From assembly GCF_014773265.1 (NCBI RefSeq), contig NZ_JACWMY010000010.1, forward strand, positions 124,001-188,000: 64,000 bases of DNA. The letters are read 5' to 3'. Position numbers and translations under genes: made by a program. How positions within the stretch are numbered: the stretch's first letter is position 1; each line of letters opens with the position of its first letter. The notes beneath the pieces are model-generated. The model worked only from the letters and a program-made list of their open reading frames with translations, had not been told where the DNA came from and ran no database searches. This document shows, piece by piece, positions 32,880 to 42,824 of this stretch. This DNA is from Mucilaginibacter pankratovii (GTDB taxonomy: Bacteria > Bacteroidota > Bacteroidia > Sphingobacteriales > Sphingobacteriaceae).

Positions 32880-34475
32880 CTATATATTTCGGCTTATATC
32901 CCAGTTTTCGAGGTAGTCGGCTACCTTGCGTACAAATGTTCCGCCTAATGCGCCATCTACCACCCTATGGTCGTAAGATAAGGAAAGGAACATCATGTGC
33001 CTGATGGCAATAGCATCACCCTGAGGGGTTTCTACTACGGCAGGCTTTTTCTTGATGGTGCCAACGGCTAATATAGCCACCTGTGGCTGATTGATAATAG
33101 GCGTACCCATCACATTCCCAAACGAACCTACGTTGGTAATAGTGAACGTACCATCCTTTACATCATCGGGCAGCAACTTACCAATCCGGGCGCGGTGCGC
33201 CAGGTCGTTCACGGCTTTGGCAATGCCCAGCAGGCTCAGCTCATCGGCGCGTTTTATTACCGGTACTATCAGGTTACCATTTGGCAGGGCGGTTGCCATG
33301 CTAATGTTGATATTCTTCTTCTTGATGATCTGCGTACCCACAACCGATACGTTGATCATCGGCAGTGCGATAATCGCTTTGATAACCGCCTCGATGAATA
33401 TCGGGGTGAAGGTTAGCTTCTGCCCTTCGCGTTTTTCAAACGGGCCTTTTACTTTTTCGCGCCAGTTCACCAGTTCGGTAACATCGGCCTCCACAAAAGA
33501 GGTCACATGCGGCGAAGTGTGCTTGCTGTAAACCATATGGTCGGCTATCAGCCTGCGCATACGATCCATCTCGATAATTTCATCCCCGCCGGATACCGAT
33601 GCGGCAGGTTTTGCAGCAGGTTTCGGCGCTTCAGTCTTTGGCGTTTCGGGTTGAGCAGATGAAGTGGCGGATTCCACTGCCGGTTCTTCGGCAACAGCCG
33701 GTGCAAGTTGCTCCACAGGCGCAGGCGGCGGGGTATACGGCGGCGGTATGGCAGCGGTATACGTTATCACCGGATCCCGGTGAATTTCGGGCTCGGCAAC
33801 AGGTTTTGGTGGCGCTACCGGCTGCGCAGGTGCTGCAGTAGCTTTTGCCGGCCTGTGCTGTATGTAATCTAAAAGATCGTCTTTGGTTAAGCGGCCATCA
33901 GCGCCGGTGCCCGGGATGTGATCCAGTTCATCATTTCCTATGCCTTCCTGTATAGCTATGCTTTTAACCAACGGTGAATAAAAACGGTTATCGAATTTAA
34001 CGTTGCTAACTGTTATTGCCGGCCTTTGCTCTAACTGGCTGATGCCGGGGATCTCCTGCGCAGGAGCCGCGGCAACCGGTGGTGCAGGCGCAACATTTTG
34101 CGGAGCAGGCGGTGCCACATTTTCTGATGTGGGTTGCGGTATTGGTGGTGCAACTGGCGCAGTATAAGCAACAGGTTGTGGAATTGTCTCGGCTACCGGT
34201 GCCGGAGTTGGCGCGGGTTCTTCTGCTTTATCGGGTTCGGTTTCTATAACCGCGATAACAGCACCTACCTGCACTACGTCGTCTTCTTTGTAAAGTTGTT
34301 CTATTAATTTACCAGCTACCGGTGAGGGGACTTCAGAATCCACCTTGTCGGTTGCAATTTCCATCACTGCCTCATCTATCTCAATGTGATCACCCAGACC
34401 TTTGGTCCATTTGATCACGGTCGCCTCCGCAACACTTTCCCCCATCTTCGGCAGTAACAATTGGTATTTGGCCAT
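32880..34475 (-). CDS. Dihydrolipoamide acyltransferase (E2) of a 2-oxo acid dehydrogenase complex
   Basis: A 531-residue E2. Order: one lipoyl domain (residues 1-80, lipoyl Lys44 in EIATDKVDSEVP), a long Pro/Ala/Glu-rich linker, an E3/E1-binding domain near residues 165-205 (FYSPLVKSIAIQEGI, GTGADGRLTKDDLLDYI), a second Pro-rich linker, and the catalytic domain with HRVVDGALGG near the C-terminus. The presence of one lipoyl domain and the sequence of the catalytic core fit the branched-chain or 2-oxoglutarate type rather than pyruvate. ATG 34475 is preferred to a TTG two codons upstream. Confidence 0.93.
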   Translation of the reverse strand: MAKYQLLLPKMGESVAEATVIKWTKGLGDHIEIDEAVMEIATDKVDSEVPSPVAGKLIEQLYKEDDVVQVGAVIAVIETEPDKAEEPAPTPAPVAETIPQPVAYTAPVAPPIPQPTSENVAPPAPQNVAPAPPVAAAPAQEIPGISQLEQRPAITVSNVKFDNRFYSPLVKSIAIQEGIGNDELDHIPGTGADGRLTKDDLLDYIQHRPAKATAAPAQPVAPPKPVAEPEIHRDPVITYTAAIPPPYTPPPAPVEQLAPAVAEEPAVESATSSAQPETPKTEAPKPAAKPAASVSGGDEIIEMDRMRRLIADHMVYSKHTSPHVTSFVEADVTELVNWREKVKGPFEKREGQKLTFTPIFIEAVIKAIIALPMINVSVVGTQIIKKKNINISMATALPNGNLIVPVIKRADELSLLGIAKAVNDLAHRARIGKLLPDDVKDGTFTITNVGSFGNVMGTPIINQPQVAILAVGTIKKKPAVVETPQGDAIAIRHMMFLSLSYDHRVVDGALGGTFVRKVADYLENWDISRNI

Positions 34476-34518
34476 ACACAAGTATCGTTGGTTTGGTCAA
34501 AATTATAGATTTTGGCGT

Positions 34519-35766
34519 TTACTTTTTGTATTCTTTGAGTAAAGTAATCAACATAAAAAATGCCCATACGGCACTCCTTTCGATGTTTTGCAGCCGTTTG
34601 TTACCAAATGTGAATTTCTTTACAACCGTTTTATTTGCATTTGCCGCCGCAATCCATACGGTACCTACCGGCTTTTCGGGTGTGCCCCCGTCCGGGCCGG
34701 CAATTCCGGTTACGGCCAAGGCGTAATCCGTTTTAAAATTGAGCAGGGCCCCCTCAACCATTTCTCTCACGGTTTGCTCGCTCACCGCGCCATTATCATT
34801 TAAAGTGTCGGTTTTTACCCCCAAAACGCTTTGTTTTAACTGGTTGGCGTAAGATAACACCCCGCCGAAAAACACCTGCGAGGAGCCCGCATGCTGGGTT
34901 ATTAAATGAGAAATATAGCCACCTGTACAGCTTTCGGCAACAGATAAAGTGAGGCCCTGTTTTGCCATTAAATTCAGCACCACTTTTTCTAAGGGGATAT
35001 CCTCTTCGGCAACTACGGCGTGCCTTACACGCTCTATAATTTTGGCTGCATGCAGGTCTATTTCTTTTTGTAATAAGGCAGCGTCATCGCCGTCGGCACT
35101 TAAGCGTAGGCGCACCTGCCCCAATTTTGGCAGGTAAGCAAGCTTTATATGGGTTGGGAGCGAATCTTCAATATCCGCTATTTTTTCGGCAAGGAAGGAT
35201 TCCCCTTCGCCCACGGTAAGGATTGTTTTATGGATGATAACCGGCAATTTCAGCTGAGCCTGCAATTTGGGTATCACCTCCTCCTCTACCATATATTTCA
35301 TCTCGAAGGGTACCCCCGGCATCGATACATAGATCCTCCCGCCGCTGTTGAACCACATCCCGGGCGCTGTGCCGTTCTTGTTCAATATCACTTCGCAGTT
35401 TGCGGGCACTTCTGCCTGCTTGCGGTTTACTTCTAATAAGGGGCGGTTGTATTTTTTAAATATGTTAGCTACATTCTCCAGCGCGGCATCATTTAAAACC
35501 ATACCCACGTTAAAATATTCGGCCAGGGTTTTCTTGGTGATGTCGTCCTTGGTTGGGCCAAGCCCGCCGGTTATCAAAATAATATCGGCACGGGCGGCAG
35601 CTTCGGCAAGGGCGGCGAGGATATGCTCGCGATTATCAGATACCGATGAGATCTGTTTTACACGGATGCCGGCATGGTTCAGTTTTTCGGCCATCCAGGC
35701 GGAGTTGGTATCCACTATCTGCCCTATCAGTATCTCGTCGCCTATGGTTATAATTTCTGCCAGCAT
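34519..35766 (-). CDS. cinA: CinA family nicotinamide-nucleotide amidohydrolase
   Basis: A 415-residue two-domain protein. The N-terminal MoCF-like domain (AEIITIGDEILIGQIVDTNSAWMAEKLNHAGI, ITGGLGPTKDDITKKTLAEYF) acts in other species as ADP-ribose pyrophosphatase. The C-terminal CinA domain (LTLSVAESCTGGYISHLITQHAGSSQVFFGG, VTGIAGPDGGTPEKPVGTVWIA) deamidates NMN for pyridine-nucleotide salvage. The full length is present. Its ATG lies 1 nt after the stop of lptD, indicating a shared transcript. Confidence 0.95.
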   Translation of the reverse strand: MLAEIITIGDEILIGQIVDTNSAWMAEKLNHAGIRVKQISSVSDNREHILAALAEAAARADIILITGGLGPTKDDITKKTLAEYFNVGMVLNDAALENVANIFKKYNRPLLEVNRKQAEVPANCEVILNKNGTAPGMWFNSGGRIYVSMPGVPFEMKYMVEEEVIPKLQAQLKLPVIIHKTILTVGEGESFLAEKIADIEDSLPTHIKLAYLPKLGQVRLRLSADGDDAALLQKEIDLHAAKIIERVRHAVVAEEDIPLEKVVLNLMAKQGLTLSVAESCTGGYISHLITQHAGSSQVFFGGVLSYANQLKQSVLGVKTDTLNDNGAVSEQTVREMVEGALLNFKTDYALAVTGIAGPDGGTPEKPVGTVWIAAANANKTVVKKFTFGNKRLQNIERSAVWAFFMLITLLKEYKK

Positions 35767-35767
35767 T

Positions 35768-38494
35768 TTATTGAAAAGATTGATTGTTGGTATAATCGTT
35801 ACGCTTGCTCAGTTTCAGATCCTGTAATATCGAGGCCTTTACTTTCAGCGTAACGTTGTACGATTTATAGTACCCAAACGGCAACCACTGGATAGACAGA
35901 TCCCAACAGTGCAGGTCGCGATAGATAGCAAACGAGGTTGCACTGCTAAGTTTCGCTGCCCGCAGATCGTACGTAGTATTGTACTGTATCTTCCACTTTT
36001 GTGTAATGCTCACGTCGCCGCTAAGCATTAACGTATTGCTTGCATTGCTGCTGATAATGTTATTTTGATAGTTGAAACTATAGTTGACGGATAAATTCCA
36101 GGGTACGTTAAAATCAACATAAGCACTTGGGTCGCTATTGATGAGGGCCAGCCGTTGCGCCTGATCCGGGTTCATGTTGGCTATGGCACCATTAGCGTTT
36201 TGCTGCTGCTTTGGCCGGAAGGTTGAAGGGTTTAAACTCGCGCTCATGGAGAGATTGAAGTTTTGTAGCATAGGGAATTTGCCATCGCGTATGCTGAGGC
36301 GGTTTATCCGGCGGATATAGTTTTGTACGTTGCCGTTGGAGATGGAGTCGCGTACGAGTGTGCTATAAGGGTCGAATGTTCCACTAAAGTTGATGTTTAT
36401 CTTCTGATTTAATATCGACGTGTGCCCTGATACGCTAATGTTTGATAATTTTAGCGAGTCGGCTGCGAAGTTATAAAACGTAGAAATCGAAAGCCCCTGT
36501 AATATCGGTATCTTCCTGTCTATGCCGGATGTATCGGTGCTTTTTGGTTTTACTTTAGCTTCGATGGTGTTATCCAGCGAGAAGCCGATACCGGCCTGTT
36601 TACCCGAAGATGGCCCGCCGTATACCGATTGCTCGAAAATAGAATATCGTTGAGAAGTGTACGGGTAAGGCACACTTGCGGTACTTACAGCCGTGCGGTA
36701 ATAGCCATAGCTTGGATCGCCAAAATCTGGCCGGTAGCTAAAGCTCAGCTGTGGCGTTGTGGTGGTACGAATTGCCTTTAAATTGCCTTTCTTAAACTGT
36801 ATGGTGCTGTAAACTTTGGTTGATACGCCCGCGTTTAAGCTGTATTCGCCGGCGCGGGTAAAGCCTGGTATAGTATCGGTAATTGGCGTAAGCGAGCCGT
36901 TTATACTTCCCCTGTCGAAGCTTTTGCGGATGCTTTGGAAATACCACCGCTCTACGTAATTACCACCTGTGCTAAACTGAAAATATTTTAAAACATTTAA
37001 GTTGAGCGAAACAGGGATAGTATGCTGAAAACCATTTTGCAGCCTTTTGGTGAGCGTAGTCTTTGTAAATAATTCAGATTCGGGCACGTTATTTATCTTG
37101 TTGGTACCAACAAGGCTATAGCCCACGTTTAGTTTTTGATACCATTTCTGTTCGCCAACGCGGTCCTTTGGGTCAAAAGGACTAATGGTAGCCATGTTAA
37201 AGCTGAAGGTAGGGAGTTCCAGGGTTACCGTTTTTTTGGTAAGATCCTGCGAGTGGCCCAAACTTACGTTTAAGTTGAAAGGCGTACCCGGCCAGGTTTT
37301 GCCGTAGTTGATGCTGGAGCGAAGGTTGTTTTGTGTAAGGGCTTCCAGGTTGTAATTATTCTGCCCCGGGCTGTTTTGATAAAAACTTGAAGTACCCGCG
37401 TTTACCGATGCGCTGAAAGTGGTACCCGGGTGCGCGTTGGGGTCCTGCGAGTGCGACCAGGTGATGTTGAAATCCTTACGCGCGGGGTCACCTACCAGCC
37501 CGTAATTGTGCGAGCCGTAACTCAGTGTTAGATTACCTCCATATTTATATCTTTTTAGATAACGCGAGTTGGCGCTTAGTTCGTAAGAGCCCTTGGAGTA
37601 CAGAGATGTCATGAAGGTTACGTCAATATTATCATTGATCCCCACATAATAGCCAAGGTTGCGCAAATAAAAGCCCAGGCGCTGGTCTTCACCAAAAGTT
37701 GGCAAAATAACGCCCGATGTTCGCGTGTTTGGCTTTGGAAAAAAACCGAAGGGGATTGCGAACGGTAACGGCACGCCCTCCACTTCGAGATAGGCCGGGC
37801 CGGATATGATGCGGCTTTTTTGCCCTATACCTTTGGTAATTACAATACCAAAATGCGTATCGGGGAATGGCAGCGCGCAGGTACTGAAGATAACGTTGCG
37901 ATATGCCACTTCATCGTGCGGCAGTACTTTGGCTAAACCGCCCGAAATGTAGTTGCCATCCTGCTCGGTTGCCGGGTTCCATATCTTACCTTTTTTGGTA
38001 TCGTAATTAAACATCAGCGAGTCGGACTTCACCGGTTTTTCATCCTTTGATTTGGAAATGGGCCTGCCCGGGCCGTATCGTTTTTTGGGATCTAGAATGC
38101 CACGGGCGAAGATCAAATGGTTTTTTTCGTCGATACGGATGTATTCGGCGTTCAGTTCAAAATCTTCATAAACAACTTTGGCGTTACCATACAGGTACGA
38201 CATTTTGTTCACCCTATCGGTATAAGAGGAGTCTTCCGCGGTAGCCCTGATAAGAGATTTTAAGCCCGATCCTTTCGGCGTAGTGTCCCGCTTCGCGGTA
38301 GAATAACCTACGCCATTGTCATTTTTTGCTCCTTTTACGGGCTTTTTTAGCTTAAGCAGCTTTCGGTCTCGTACAGAATCAAGTTTTATAATGGTATCTT
38401 TAGCAGAAGTTTTGCCATGCGCGCTATTTGCAGACGCCGCCACACTTGCTATTAAGATAATTGCAAACAGAAAAAAAAGGCTAACTAATTTCAA
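35768..38494 (-). CDS. lptD: LptD-like LPS-assembly outer-membrane protein
   Basis: A 908-residue outer-membrane protein with a signal peptide (VAASANSAHG region). Residues about 95-190 form an OstA/LptA-like domain (VNKMSYLYGNAKVVYEDFELNAEYIRIDEKNHLIFARG). The rest is a beta-barrel with many alternating strands (for example GYYVGINDNIDVTFMTSLYSKGSYELSANSRYLKRY). LptD inserts LPS into the outer leaflet. Bacteroidota LptD proteins lack the E. coli disulfide pattern, and only one Cys is seen here. It is divergent from the amidase gene and co-directional with cinA. Confidence 0.92.
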   Translation of the reverse strand: MKLVSLFFLFAIILIASVAASANSAHGKTSAKDTIIKLDSVRDRKLLKLKKPVKGAKNDNGVGYSTAKRDTTPKGSGLKSLIRATAEDSSYTDRVNKMSYLYGNAKVVYEDFELNAEYIRIDEKNHLIFARGILDPKKRYGPGRPISKSKDEKPVKSDSLMFNYDTKKGKIWNPATEQDGNYISGGLAKVLPHDEVAYRNVIFSTCALPFPDTHFGIVITKGIGQKSRIISGPAYLEVEGVPLPFAIPFGFFPKPNTRTSGVILPTFGEDQRLGFYLRNLGYYVGINDNIDVTFMTSLYSKGSYELSANSRYLKRYKYGGNLTLSYGSHNYGLVGDPARKDFNITWSHSQDPNAHPGTTFSASVNAGTSSFYQNSPGQNNYNLEALTQNNLRSSINYGKTWPGTPFNLNVSLGHSQDLTKKTVTLELPTFSFNMATISPFDPKDRVGEQKWYQKLNVGYSLVGTNKINNVPESELFTKTTLTKRLQNGFQHTIPVSLNLNVLKYFQFSTGGNYVERWYFQSIRKSFDRGSINGSLTPITDTIPGFTRAGEYSLNAGVSTKVYSTIQFKKGNLKAIRTTTTPQLSFSYRPDFGDPSYGYYRTAVSTASVPYPYTSQRYSIFEQSVYGGPSSGKQAGIGFSLDNTIEAKVKPKSTDTSGIDRKIPILQGLSISTFYNFAADSLKLSNISVSGHTSILNQKININFSGTFDPYSTLVRDSISNGNVQNYIRRINRLSIRDGKFPMLQNFNLSMSASLNPSTFRPKQQQNANGAIANMNPDQAQRLALINSDPSAYVDFNVPWNLSVNYSFNYQNNIISSNASNTLMLSGDVSITQKWKIQYNTTYDLRAAKLSSATSFAIYRDLHCWDLSIQWLPFGYYKSYNVTLKVKASILQDLKLSKRNDYTNNQSFQ

Positions 38495-38546
38495 AATTGA
38501 TTATGAATAGTATTTTTGCAGGTACAGTTAACAGCGTTCAAACATA

Positions 38547-39467
38547 ATGAAAAATAAAATATTGAACAGGTTGAAAAAATTGATTTCGGTTTCGGCGGCA
38601 TTATTTATATGCTTATCGTTGTTTTCATTTAAGTTAGAAGCTTCCACAAAAAAAGATACCCTAATAAATAGTTTCAAACTCAAAACTATCATTATAGATG
38701 CAGGGCACGGTGTAAAAGCCGAGGGCTCGCCTCCGGGGCATTATTCGCGTGGTGCAGATGGATCTTTTTCTTCGGAAAGGAATGTAACGCTTGCTATTGC
38801 ACTAAAATTGCAAAAAGCAATTGAAAAAGATGTTAATGGTGTAAAGGCTGTTTTAACCCGTACAACGGCCGATGACGTGTCTTTTGAAAGGCGGGCGGAA
38901 ATAGCCAACCAGGCCAAAGGGAACCTGTTTATATCTATCCACTGCAATTCCTTATCAGACAGGGTAGTACGCGAACGCGTAGGCACCAAAAAGCGTAAAC
39001 CCGTTTACCGTTCTGTTAGGGTTCCCGATCGTTCTGGTAAAGGCGTGCTGATGCTTATTTACGGTTTACACCGCTCGCGCGAGGAAGAAAATGCCATTAA
39101 AAGTAACCAGGTGGAGGACGACTCGGACATCAACGGCGACGCGCTGGACCCTAACGACCCAACCGTTATTATCCTTACAAACGAGTACAAGCGAAAATTT
39201 CGTAAACAAAGCGTGAATATCGCAAACTTTATTAACGATGAGCTTGTTGGGAATGACGGGCGCCGCAGCGAAGGATTACGCGAACAAGGTATTTATGTAC
39301 TTTGCCACAGCGCAATGCCATCGGTACTGGTAGAAACGGGTTACATTAACAACCCCGACGAGGAGGAATATTTAAACTCCGAAGACGGGCAAAATGAAAT
39401 TGTTGATTCGATAGTGCGGGCTATAAAGAGCTACAAAAACCAAATTGAAGGAGTTACAACAAACTAA
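38547..39467 (+). CDS. N-acetylmuramoyl-L-alanine amidase (Amidase_3)
   Basis: A 306-residue exported zinc amidase that cleaves the bond between MurNAc and the stem peptide of peptidoglycan. There is a signal or anchor segment (SAALFICLSLFSFKLEA). The catalytic metal ligands appear as IIIDAGHG, the Glu in SSERNVTLA, and the His in ISIHCNS, with the late VLVETGYINN Glu. The unusual insert RVGTKKRKPVYRSVRVPDRSGKG lies mid-chain. It is divergent from lptD and upstream of the MCE gene, so an envelope role is likely. Confidence 0.93.
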   Translation: MKNKILNRLKKLISVSAALFICLSLFSFKLEASTKKDTLINSFKLKTIIIDAGHGVKAEGSPPGHYSRGADGSFSSERNVTLAIALKLQKAIEKDVNGVKAVLTRTTADDVSFERRAEIANQAKGNLFISIHCNSLSDRVVRERVGTKKRKPVYRSVRVPDRSGKGVLMLIYGLHRSREEENAIKSNQVEDDSDINGDALDPNDPTVIILTNEYKRKFRKQSVNIANFINDELVGNDGRRSEGLREQGIYVLCHSAMPSVLVETGYINNPDEEEYLNSEDGQNEIVDSIVRAIKSYKNQIEGVTTN

Positions 39468-39497
39468 CATATATCATAAACACATACCTACCCTACC

Positions 39498-40442
39498 TTG
39501 AAAATATCAAACGAAACCAAAATTGGGGCACTAACCGCTGTCTCTATCACTATACTTATACTCGCCTATAGCTTTTTAAAAGGGAACGATGTTTTTTCGG
39601 GTTCCAATAAATTTTATGCCGTTTACCGCAGTGTTGAGGGTTTAACTGTATCCAAACCAGTGCTTGTTAATGGTTTCCAGATAGGCCGCGTATCAAAAAT
39701 GCAGCTGCACGAGGATGGGCGCACTACCGTGGAGTTTAAAGTAAACTCGCAATATAAAGTACCCGAAAACACGCTGGCTAAATTAGAAAGTACCGACCTG
39801 CTGGGCGGAAAAGCCATTGTATTTGAATTGGGTAACAGCCCCAACCTGGCCCAGGACGAAGATACCCTGCGTGCCGATATCCAGGGTAGTTTGGCCGAAA
39901 GCCTGCAGCCTATACAGCGTAAAGCCGAAGTGCTGATAAACAAGGTTGACTCTGCCATGGGTGCGATCAATAAAATTTTGAATCCGAATTTTCAGAAAAA
40001 TGTTGACAGGAGCTTTGCCAGTATTGCAAATTCCTTGCAAACGCTTGAGAGTACCACTAAAAAATTAGATGCATTGGTGGGCGCGCAAAGCGGGCATATC
40101 GACCGGATAATGGCTAATGCCGAAGCTACCTCGGGTAACTTAAAGGTAAGCACCGCAAGGCTGGATGGCATTGCCGGAAATTTCCAAAAATTCAGTGGTG
40201 ATTTGGCTAACTCCAATATCAAGGAAACTTTAAATAATGCCAATAAAGCCGTATCTGATTTGCAGGCAACTATGGCAAAAGTAAACAGTACCGATGGCTC
40301 GTTGGGCTTATTGCTTAACGACAGGAAGATGTACGATAATTTAAATAACGCATCTAAAAACCTGGATAACCTGATGATAGACCTCAAGGCACATCCAAGC
40401 CGTTATGTGCACTTCTCCATATTCGGTAAAAAAGGAAATTAA
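39498..40442 (+). CDS. MlaD-family (MCE domain) protein
   Basis: A 314-residue protein with one N-terminal membrane segment (IGALTAVSITILILAYSFLKG) followed by the MCE domain (YAVYRSVEGLTVSKPVLVNGFQIGRVSKMQL, TLAKLESTDLLGGKAIVFELG). Residues about 135-300 form a long helical coiled-coil-like tail with repeating Ala/Asn/Ser heptads. MCE proteins are substrate-binding parts of lipid-transport systems bridging inner and outer membranes. The partner MlaE/F genes are not in the window. It follows the amidase gene by about 30 nt. Confidence 0.93.
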   Translation: MKISNETKIGALTAVSITILILAYSFLKGNDVFSGSNKFYAVYRSVEGLTVSKPVLVNGFQIGRVSKMQLHEDGRTTVEFKVNSQYKVPENTLAKLESTDLLGGKAIVFELGNSPNLAQDEDTLRADIQGSLAESLQPIQRKAEVLINKVDSAMGAINKILNPNFQKNVDRSFASIANSLQTLESTTKKLDALVGAQSGHIDRIMANAEATSGNLKVSTARLDGIAGNFQKFSGDLANSNIKETLNNANKAVSDLQATMAKVNSTDGSLGLLLNDRKMYDNLNNASKNLDNLMIDLKAHPSRYVHFSIFGKKGN

Positions 40443-40455
40443 TTGGTGCTTAGTA

Positions 40456-40505
40456 AGTGGTGAGTCGTTGATAGGAATCTTTCCCATTAACTGCTCACCA
40501 CTCAC
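40456..40505. repeat. Imperfect inverted repeat between convergent genes
   Basis: AGTGGTGAGTCGTTGA and, 20 nt later, TAACTGCTCACCACTCACC fold with the GTGGTGAG/CTCACCAC core exact. It lies between the MlaD gene and RNase Z gene, which converge, and could end both transcripts. Confidence 0.6.
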
Positions 40506-40509
40506 CGCC

Positions 40510-41427
40510 CTATTCCGATATCACAAACGTTTTCCCCTCCACCGCGAGCTCCGTATTTGGGAACACGCTTTGGGCTTCGTCTAATAACTCGTTCAGAGTT
40601 TTATAGCGCGCAGAGAAATGGCCGATGATAAGTTTAGCAGCGTTTGTTTTTAATGCCACCTCGCCTGCCTGCAATGCCGTTGTATGGTGGGTTATTAAAG
40701 CCCTATCCAGCATATCGTTCAAAAAGGTAGACTCGTGGTATAATAACGATGCCGAGTTGATCTGCTCAAAATACTTTTCGGTGTATAGCGTGTCAGAACA
40801 GTAAGCGTAAGTTTTTGGCTCTTCCGAATCAATGGTAAGCGTGTCGTTTTTGTAGATGGTGCCATCCGGTGCCTCGTAATCGCGCCCTCTTTTTAGTGCT
40901 GTGTAATAAGGTACCGGGATCTCCAGTTTTTCCAGTTTTTCTTTAATGAGTTTGCGCAAACGCTTTTTCTGTTTAAATAAAAAACCGGTAGTGGGGATGC
41001 GATGATCCAGCGGGATAGTCTCTACAATAATATCCTGGTTATCCAATATCACTTCCGGCTTTTCATCCGAAGTAAAAATAAACTCTACGGGATAGTGCAA
41101 AGTTGTTTCGGAGTATTTCAGCTGCAGATCAATGATCTCTTTTAAAGGCGCGGGACAAAACACCTTTAAGGCTTTTTTACGGCCATTAAGATGCAGGGAA
41201 GATAATAAACCTACCAGGCCCAGGTAATGGTCGCCGTGCAGGTGGCTAATAAAAATATAGTCGATGCGACTGGCCTTAATGTCGAAACGCAGCATTTGTT
41301 GCTGCGTTCCTTCGGCGCAATCAACCAGGTATAACTTTTCGTTAATGTTGAGTACCTGTGCTGTTGGGTTGCGGTTAAATATGGGTGTTGCAGAGCTGCT
41401 GCCCAGTATTGTTACTTCGAATTTCAT
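40510..41427 (-). CDS. rnz: Ribonuclease Z
   Basis: A 305-residue metallo-beta-lactamase-fold endonuclease that trims tRNA 3' ends. The metal site is SHLHGDHYLGL (His62, His64, Asp66, His67). Other landmarks are the start VTILGSSSATPIFNRNPTAQVL, LLYHESTFLND and TTALQAGEVALKTNAAKLIIGHFSARY. It is relevant to the tRNA-Cys genes here only in the general sense of processing tRNAs without encoded CCA. Confidence 0.95.
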   Translation of the reverse strand: MKFEVTILGSSSATPIFNRNPTAQVLNINEKLYLVDCAEGTQQQMLRFDIKASRIDYIFISHLHGDHYLGLVGLLSSLHLNGRKKALKVFCPAPLKEIIDLQLKYSETTLHYPVEFIFTSDEKPEVILDNQDIIVETIPLDHRIPTTGFLFKQKKRLRKLIKEKLEKLEIPVPYYTALKRGRDYEAPDGTIYKNDTLTIDSEEPKTYAYCSDTLYTEKYFEQINSASLLYHESTFLNDMLDRALITHHTTALQAGEVALKTNAAKLIIGHFSARYKTLNELLDEAQSVFPNTELAVEGKTFVISE

Positions 41428-41443
41428 ACCGGGTGCCCCGAAA

Positions 41444-41821
41444 TTATCTCATTTCTCTCTTCAGTTCTTTTTCTATCTCTTCCATAAAAATAAGGTCGAT
41501 GGCCTCTTCGCAAGAGGGAACAATGGAAAGTACATTATCTAATTGCGAAATGGTAACCAAACGTGCAACTGCATCGTTAAGGCCAGCTAAAATAAACGAC
41601 CCGTTTGCATTTTTACAAAGGCGGTGGCCAACCAATAAGCTGCTTAAGCCAGATGAATCGGCAAACTTCACCTGCGAAAGATCGAGAACGATGTTCCGCT
41701 GCCCTTCGGTGTTGATCAGAATAAGTTCTGATTTAAGCTGAGGGGTTATCAGTGAGTTCAGTTTTGATTCGTTAAGCTTAATAAGGATGTATTTCTCGTG
41801 CTTATCAACCGTATATTTCAT
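41444..41821 (-). CDS. STAS-domain anti-sigma factor antagonist-like protein
   Basis: A 125-residue STAS domain. The phosphorylatable serine is in KFADSSGLSSLLVGHRLC. The strand order (KYILIKLNESKLNSL, RNIVLDLSQVKFADSSGL, SFILAGLNDAVARLVTI) is that of SpoIIAA-type antagonists. It is tightly placed next to rnz (17 nt). It probably acts in a partner-switching pathway; no anti-sigma partner is encoded nearby. Note Cys residues are ordinary here. Confidence 0.9.
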   Translation of the reverse strand: MKYTVDKHEKYILIKLNESKLNSLITPQLKSELILINTEGQRNIVLDLSQVKFADSSGLSSLLVGHRLCKNANGSFILAGLNDAVARLVTISQLDNVLSIVPSCEEAIDLIFMEEIEKELKREMR

Positions 41822-41875
41822 TTTTGAAGTATTAAAAAGCTAAGATATAACTTATTTTATGTTTAATTAAAAAAA

Positions 41876-42820
41876 TTACAGTTCGGCCAGGGCGGTATTG
41901 ATGTTACGCTCTACCCGCTGCAAAACATCTTCATCGCCGGGTTTTACAAATGCTTCGCCGGTAATTTGCTGGTATAGCTCAATATACCTGTCGGATATGG
42001 ATAAAACGATTTCCCTCGTCATTTCGGGCACTGTTTGTCCATCTTTGCCCTGAAAGCCATTCTCAATCAGCCATTTCCGCACAAATTCTTTAGAAAGCTG
42101 TTTTTGCGGCTCATCGTTTTCCTGACGTTCGGCATAGCCGTCGCTGTAAAAATAACGCGACGAATCGGGGGTGTGGATCTCGTCTATCAGGTAAATGGTA
42201 TCGCCAACTTTACCAAACTCGTATTTGGTATCAACCAGTATCAGCCCCTGCCCTGCCGCTATCTCGGTACCGCGGGCAAAAAGCTTGCGGGTGTAATTTT
42301 CTAACTGAACGTAGTCTGCTTCGCTAACGATGCCTTTAGCCAAAATATCTTCGCGCGAAATGTCCTCATCATGCCCTACCGATGCTTTGGTAGTTGGAGT
42401 GATAATTGGTTCCGGTAGTATATCGTTCTCTTTTAATCCGTCGGGTAAGCTTACACCGCAAACCTGGCGTTTGCCTAAGGTATACTCACGCGCGGCATGG
42501 CCGGCTAAATAACCGCGGATCACCATTTCTACCTTAAAGGGCTCGCAGATGCGGCCGATGGTAACGCTTGGATCGGGAACGCTAAGTACCCAGTTGGGTA
42601 CAATGTCAGCAGTAGCCTTTAAAAATTTAGCAGCGATTTGGTTAAGCACCTGCCCCTTAAACGGAATTGGCTCCGGCAGTACCACATCGAAAGCGGAGAT
42701 CCTGTCGGTAACCACCATAGCCAAATACTTATCGGCAATGGTATATACATCGCGCACCTTGCCTTTATAGTAGGCGGTTTGCGATGGGAAATTGAAATGT
42801 GTTTCTTTTATAGCGTCCAT
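41876..42820 (-). CDS. purC: Phosphoribosylaminoimidazole-succinocarboxamide synthase
   Basis: A 314-residue SAICAR synthase that joins CAIR with aspartate using ATP in purine synthesis. Landmarks are YYKGKVRDVYTIADKYLAMVVTDRISAFDVVL, VEMVIRGYLAGHAAREY, GQGLILVDTKYEFG, DEIHTPDSSRYFY. The length fits the longer (yeast-like) form common in Bacteroidota. An inverted-repeat element lies between it and the PhoH gene. Confidence 0.96.
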   Translation of the reverse strand: MDAIKETHFNFPSQTAYYKGKVRDVYTIADKYLAMVVTDRISAFDVVLPEPIPFKGQVLNQIAAKFLKATADIVPNWVLSVPDPSVTIGRICEPFKVEMVIRGYLAGHAAREYTLGKRQVCGVSLPDGLKENDILPEPIITPTTKASVGHDEDISREDILAKGIVSEADYVQLENYTRKLFARGTEIAAGQGLILVDTKYEFGKVGDTIYLIDEIHTPDSSRYFYSDGYAERQENDEPQKQLSKEFVRKWLIENGFQGKDGQTVPEMTREIVLSISDRYIELYQQITGEAFVKPGDEDVLQRVERNINTALAEL

Positions 42821-42824
42821 GTGA